DNA of 64,000 nucleotides from Noviluteimonas caseinilytica (GTDB lineage Bacteria > Pseudomonadota > Gammaproteobacteria > Xanthomonadales > Xanthomonadaceae): positions 2,046,001 to 2,110,000 of the forward strand of contig NZ_AP024545.1 in the NCBI RefSeq assembly GCF_018406605.1. Direction: 5' to 3'. The notes below the pieces were generated by a model. That model saw nothing but the letters and a program-made list of their open reading frames with translations, ran no database searches and was not told where the DNA came from. This document shows positions 60,970-64,000 of this stretch, one piece after another. The position numbers and the translations under genes were made by a program. Numbering within the stretch: the stretch's first letter is position 1; each line of letters opens with the position of its first letter.

Positions 60970-61494
60970 ATCAGCACGCCCGAAAAGCAGAATCGAAAGA
61001 ACAGCGAAATCCGCGTACCCCGCGTGCGCGTCATCGGCAGCGACGGCGAAATGATCGGCGTCCTGACGCGCGACGAAGCGCTGCGGATGGCCGAGGACGA
61101 AGGCATGGACCTGGTGGAAATCCAGCCCAACGCCGATCCGCCGGTGTGCCGCATCATGGACTTCGGCAAGTTCAAGTTCGAGACGCAAAAGAAGGCGGCT
61201 GCTGCGAAGAAGAAGCAGAAGCAGGTCGAGATCAAGGAAGTGAAGTTCCGCCCCGTCACGGACGAGGGCGACTACCAGATCAAGCTGCGCAACATGCGCC
61301 GCTTCCTGGAAGAGGGCGACAAGATCAAGGTCAACATCCGTTTCCGTGGCCGCGAGATGAGCCACCAGGAACTGGGCCAGCAGATGGCCAAGCGGATCGA
61401 GACCGACCTTGGCGAGGACATCGTGATCGAGTCGCGGCCGCGCCTGGAAGGCCGCCAGATGGTCATGATGATCGCCCCCAAGAAGAAGACCTGA
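60970..61494 (+). CDS. infC: Translation initiation factor IF-3, ATC start codon
   Basis: A 174-residue IF-3. The protein aligns by eye with xanthomonad IF-3 from STPEKQNRKN onward; the codon before Ser is ATC at 60970, with GGAG 8 bases upstream. No ATG, GTG or TTG fits this N-terminus; the next in-frame GTG at 61024 would lose 18 conserved residues. E. coli infC uses ATT, and IF-3 represses its own translation by rejecting such codons, so the same autocontrol is expected here. Conserved segments include EIQPNADPPVCRIMDFGKF and RFRGREMSHQELG. Confidence 0.92.
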   Translation: MSTPEKQNRKNSEIRVPRVRVIGSDGEMIGVLTRDEALRMAEDEGMDLVEIQPNADPPVCRIMDFGKFKFETQKKAAAAKKKQKQVEIKEVKFRPVTDEGDYQIKLRNMRRFLEEGDKIKVNIRFRGREMSHQELGQQMAKRIETDLGEDIVIESRPRLEGRQMVMMIAPKKKT

Positions 61495-61523
61495 GGGTTC
61501 CGGCCATTCAGGCCGGAAAACCC
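61495..61523 (+). other. Hairpin after infC
   Basis: Arms TTCCGGCC and GGCCGGAA around a 5-base loop directly follow the infC stop. No T tract follows, so it may be a weak pause or an mRNA 3' stabiliser. Confidence 0.4.
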
Positions 61524-61534
61524 AAGCAAATTCA

Positions 61535-61563
61535 TTGTGTTGGGGCGCAGGCCCCTGCATAAT
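61535..61563 (+). promoter_or_regulatory. Promoter of rpmI-rplT(-pheST)
   Basis: TTGTGT (61535-61540) and CATAAT (61558-61563) with a 17-base spacer. It lies in the 221-base gap between infC and rpmI and explains separate expression of the ribosomal proteins. Confidence 0.65.
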
Positions 61564-61715
61564 GCGCGGCCCCGGCTCGTCCGGGGTTGTTTCATGCAGC
61601 ACCAGGACCCGCCTTGATCCATCCGGATCAATGGCTTACGACCGGCAAGGGCAGGACGGAAAGCGTGGCGCGAGCCACCGCCCGGGCCAGTGACAGATTT
61701 CGAACGGATACCCCA
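61564..61715 (+). promoter_or_regulatory. rpmI leader, possible L20 autoregulatory site
   Basis: A leader of about 145 bases with several hairpins: CCCCGG-CTCGT-CCGGGG (about 61570-61586) followed by TTGTTT, and the perfect inverted repeat TTGATCC-ATCC-GGATCAA at 61614-61631. In E. coli, L20 represses rpmI-rplT by binding leader structures that mimic its rRNA site. The fold here has not been modelled. Confidence 0.4.
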
Positions 61716-61913
61716 ATGCCCAAGATCAAGACCAATCGGGCGGCGGCCAAGCGCTTCCGGAAGACTGCTTCCGGCAAGTACAAGTGCGGCCACGCCAACA
61801 AGAGCCACATCCTCACCAAGAAGGCGACCAAGCGGAAGCGCAACCTCCGGCAGACGAACCACGTTCGTGCCGAGGACGCGGGCCGTCTGGACCGCATGCT
61901 TCCGTATCTCTGA
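61716..61913 (+). CDS. rpmI: 50S ribosomal protein L35
   Basis: A 65-residue basic protein starting MPKIKTNRAAAKRF and ending DRMLPYL, the full family length. It lies before rplT as usual, with 13 bases between. Confidence 0.97.
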   Translation: MPKIKTNRAAAKRFRKTASGKYKCGHANKSHILTKKATKRKRNLRQTNHVRAEDAGRLDRMLPYL

Positions 61914-61926
61914 GGAGGGCTGACAA

Positions 61927-62286
61927 ATGGCACGAGTCAAACGTGGTGTGACGGCCCGCCGTCGACACAAGAAAATCCTGAAGCAGGCCAAGGGCTACTA
62001 CCACGCCCGCCGCAAGGTCTTCCGCGTCGCCAAGCAGGCGGTCACGAAGGCCCTGCAGTACGCCTACATCGGCCGCAAGCAGAAGAAGCGTAATTTCCGT
62101 TCGCTGTGGATCACGCGCATCAACGCCGCGGCCCGCATCAACGGCATGAGCTACAGCCGCTTCATGAACGGCCTGCTGAAGGCCGGCATCACCCTCGACC
62201 GCAAGGTGCTGGCCGACATCGCCGTGCACGACGCGGTGGGTTTTGCGGCGCTCGCTGAAAAGGCGAAGAGCGCGCTCGCGGCGTAA
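61927..62286 (+). CDS. rplT: 50S ribosomal protein L20
   Basis: A 119-residue protein with MARVKRGVTARRRHKKIL and the C-terminal ALAEKAKSALAA. It binds 23S rRNA early in 50S assembly and is the likely repressor of this operon. AGGAGG lies about 9 bases before the ATG. Confidence 0.97.
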   Translation: MARVKRGVTARRRHKKILKQAKGYYHARRKVFRVAKQAVTKALQYAYIGRKQKKRNFRSLWITRINAAARINGMSYSRFMNGLLKAGITLDRKVLADIAVHDAVGFAALAEKAKSALAA

Positions 62287-62292
62287 CAACCT

Positions 62293-62363
62293 CGAAGTCC
62301 GCGCCCCAGGCGCGGCTTTCGAAGGGAAGCAACGCATGGGGAAGGGCGCAAGTCCTTCCCCAT
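62293..62363 (+). promoter_or_regulatory. Two tandem hairpins between rplT and pheS
   Basis: First a stem of CCGCGCC / GGCGCGG (62299-62317) followed by CTTTC; then a perfect 10-bp stem ATGGGGAAGG / CCTTCCCCAT with an 8-base loop (62336-62363) followed by TTTGCGTTT. These could attenuate transcription into pheST. A T tract is only partial. Confidence 0.4.
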
Positions 62364-62405
62364 TTGCGTTTCAGGGATCACGAAAAATTTGCTGGAAGGA
62401 TGGCG

Positions 62406-63416
62406 ATGGACGGAATCGAATCGCTGCTGCAACAGGCCTTGCGCGACATCGCCGGTGCGAACGCACCCGACGCGCTGGAACACCTGCGCGTCGCGCTGCT
62501 CGGCAAGCAGGGCAGCGTCACCACGCAACTGAAGGCGCTGGGTACGCTGGCACCCGAGCAACGCAAGACCGCCGGCGAAGCGATCAACCGCGCGCGCGAT
62601 GCGATCGGCGAGGCGTTGTCCGCCCGCAAGATCGCGCTCGACGACGCCGCGCTCGACGCCCGCCTGGCCACCGAAACCATCGACATCACGCTGCCCGGCC
62701 GCCATGCCGCGCGCGGCAACCTGCATCCGGTGTCGCGCACGCTGGAACGCATCGCCGACATCTTCGGCCGCCTCGGGTACGAACTCGCCGACGGCCCGGA
62801 GATCGAGGACGACTGGCACAACTTCGAAGCGCTGAATTTCCCGCCGCACCATCCGGCGCGCGCGATGCACGACACGTTCTATTTCGACGATGGTCGCCTG
62901 CTGCGCACGCACACGTCCGGTGTGCAGATCCGCTACATGCAGGACCTGATCAAGCGCGGCGAACAACCGCCGCTGCGCATGATCGCCGCGGGCAAGGTGT
63001 ATCGCAGCGACAGCGACCAGACGCACACGCCGATGTTCCACCAGGTCGAAGGCCTGCTGATCGACGAACGCGCCAGCTTCGCCGACCTGAAGGGCACGCT
63101 CGCCGAATTCGTCCGCGCGTTCTTCGAGCGCGACTTCGACATGCGCTTCCGCCCGAGCTACTTCCCCTTCACCGAACCCTCGGCCGAAGTCGACATCGCC
63201 TGGCACCAGCCGGACGGGTCGACGCGCTGGCTCGAAGTGCTCGGCTGCGGCATGGTCCATCCGACCGTGCTGCGCAACGTGGGCATCGACCCGGAGCGCT
63301 ACACCGGCTTCGCGTTCGGCCTGGGCGTGGAGCGCTTCGCGATGCTGCGTTACGGCGTGGACGATTTGCGCAGCTTCTTCGACAACGACGTGCGCTTCCT
63401 GCGCCAGTTCGCTTGA
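62406..63416 (+). CDS. pheS: Phenylalanyl-tRNA synthetase alpha subunit
   Basis: A 336-residue class II catalytic subunit. An N-terminal coiled coil (1-85) is followed by the core with TLPGRHAARGNLHPVSRT in outline, DGPEIEDDWHNFEALNFP, MHDTFYF, motif 2 RMIAAGKVYRSDSDQTH and motif 3 GFAFGLGVERFAML. ATG at 62406 is 6 bases after GAAGG; the ATG at 62400 abuts that site and is less likely. Confidence 0.96.
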   Translation: MDGIESLLQQALRDIAGANAPDALEHLRVALLGKQGSVTTQLKALGTLAPEQRKTAGEAINRARDAIGEALSARKIALDDAALDARLATETIDITLPGRHAARGNLHPVSRTLERIADIFGRLGYELADGPEIEDDWHNFEALNFPPHHPARAMHDTFYFDDGRLLRTHTSGVQIRYMQDLIKRGEQPPLRMIAAGKVYRSDSDQTHTPMFHQVEGLLIDERASFADLKGTLAEFVRAFFERDFDMRFRPSYFPFTEPSAEVDIAWHQPDGSTRWLEVLGCGMVHPTVLRNVGIDPERYTGFAFGLGVERFAMLRYGVDDLRSFFDNDVRFLRQFA

Positions 63417-63426
63417 GGGTCCAAGG

Positions 63427-64000
63427 ATGAAGTTCCCCGAGAATTGGCTCCGCCAGCACGTGCGCACCGACGCCACGCGCGAGCAACTGTCCGCCACGCT
63501 CACCGCCATCGGCCTCGAGGTCGAGGAGATGGAAGCGCTCGGCGACAACCTCGACGGCGTGATCGTCGCGCGCATCGTCGAATGCGCGAAGCATCCCGAA
63601 GCCGACAAGCTGCAGGTCTGCAAGGTCGACACCGGCAGCGAGATGCTGCAGATCGTGTGCGGCGCGCCCAACGCGCGCCCCGGTCTGGTCGCGCCGCTGG
63701 CCACCATCGGCACGCAGGTGGGCACGCTGGTGATCAAGGCCGCCAAGCTGCGCGGCGTGGATTCCAACGGCATGTTGTGTTCGGCGAAGGAACTCGGCCT
63801 GGACGCCGATGCGTCCGGTTTGCTCGAACTCCCCGACGACGCGCCGATCGGCACGCCGCTCGCCGATTACCTCGGCCTGCCGGACGCGCGCTTCGAACTC
63901 AAGCTCACGCCCAATCGCGCCGATTGCTTCAGCGTGCGCGGCATCGCGTATGACGTGGCCGCCGCGTTCGGCAGCGAAGTCGTGCCGTTCGACGCCACGC
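63427..64000 (+). CDS. pheT: Phenylalanyl-tRNA synthetase beta subunit (5' part, cut by window edge)
   Basis: The first 191 codons are present: MKFPENWLRQHV, then the tRNA-binding EMAP-II-like OB domain (about 39-148: ARIVECAKHPEADKLQVCKV in outline, VCGAPNA, MLCSAKELGL) and the start of the B3/B4 region with LTPNRADCFSVRGIA. The stop lies beyond the window. GAGGG is 7 bases before the ATG, and the gene starts 10 bases after pheS. Confidence 0.97.
   Translation, partial: MKFPENWLRQHVRTDATREQLSATLTAIGLEVEEMEALGDNLDGVIVARIVECAKHPEADKLQVCKVDTGSEMLQIVCGAPNARPGLVAPLATIGTQVGTLVIKAAKLRGVDSNGMLCSAKELGLDADASGLLELPDDAPIGTPLADYLGLPDARFELKLTPNRADCFSVRGIAYDVAAAFGSEVVPFDAT

Noticed and set aside
62336..62400. 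Short ORF starting MGKGASPSPFAF as a pheST leader peptide
   Set aside because: It holds only two Phe codons, its ATG is locked in the hairpin stem, and the frame runs on into pheS, so it does not look like a classic leader peptide.

Overview
The window is a GC-rich gammaproteobacterial chromosome segment. Gene content and order fit a Lysobacter-like member of the Xanthomonadaceae: petABC followed by sspA and sspB, thrS-infC-rpmI-rplT-pheS-pheT, a Trm112 protein of the xanthomonad type, an Oar-like TonB-dependent receptor, and many secreted peptidases and adhesins. This placement comes from gene order and protein resemblance, not from a database search. Coding density is high and most genes are housekeeping. 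I see no insertion sequence, integrase, prophage module or CRISPR array.

Layout. Positions 77-6082 look like a peptide-use block: a POT-type peptide/proton symporter diverges from an OPT oligopeptide transporter that is followed by a secreted S9 serine peptidase. Positions 6096-17431 are a surface and secretion block: a GH25 muramidase coupled to a lipase-like gene, a classical (type Va) autotransporter, a periplasmic OB-fold protein, a subtilisin, a large YadA-type trimeric adhesin and a secreted SdrD_B-like protein. Positions 17865-24738 are one long minus-strand run: ybeZ(phoH)-ybeY-corC-DUF4105-corA-cstA-ybdD. A divergent TetR-HlyD-ABC export operon follows (24913-28658) and converges on miaB. 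Next come a lytic transglycosylase, petABC, sspAB, a tandem FHA protein, nadC/trm112, purEK, sodB, grxD, an SDR gene and marC. A 1107-residue TonB-dependent receptor and ppnN occupy 42052-46881.

Positions 46940-52929 hold type IV pilin genes: one minus-strand major-pilin-like gene and a plus-strand operon fimT-pilW-pilX-pilV, in which the last two proteins are unusually large (about 574 and 793 residues) and no pilY1 follows. The remainder has tRNA-Asn(GTT), an orphan prepilin, uvrB, a secreted metzincin-like protease with Calx-beta domains, tRNA-Val(GAC), and the translation cluster thrS-infC-rpmI-rplT-pheS-pheT, which runs off the right edge. infC appears to begin with an ATC codon.

The points most worth a second look are the oversized minor pilins with their Cys/His clusters, the AT-rich palindrome abutting the tetR start codon, an 18-bp perfect palindrome at the end of ybeY, the tRNA-Val to thrS leader (short Thr-containing ORF plus terminator), the adhesin-subtilisin pair, and the ATC start of infC.
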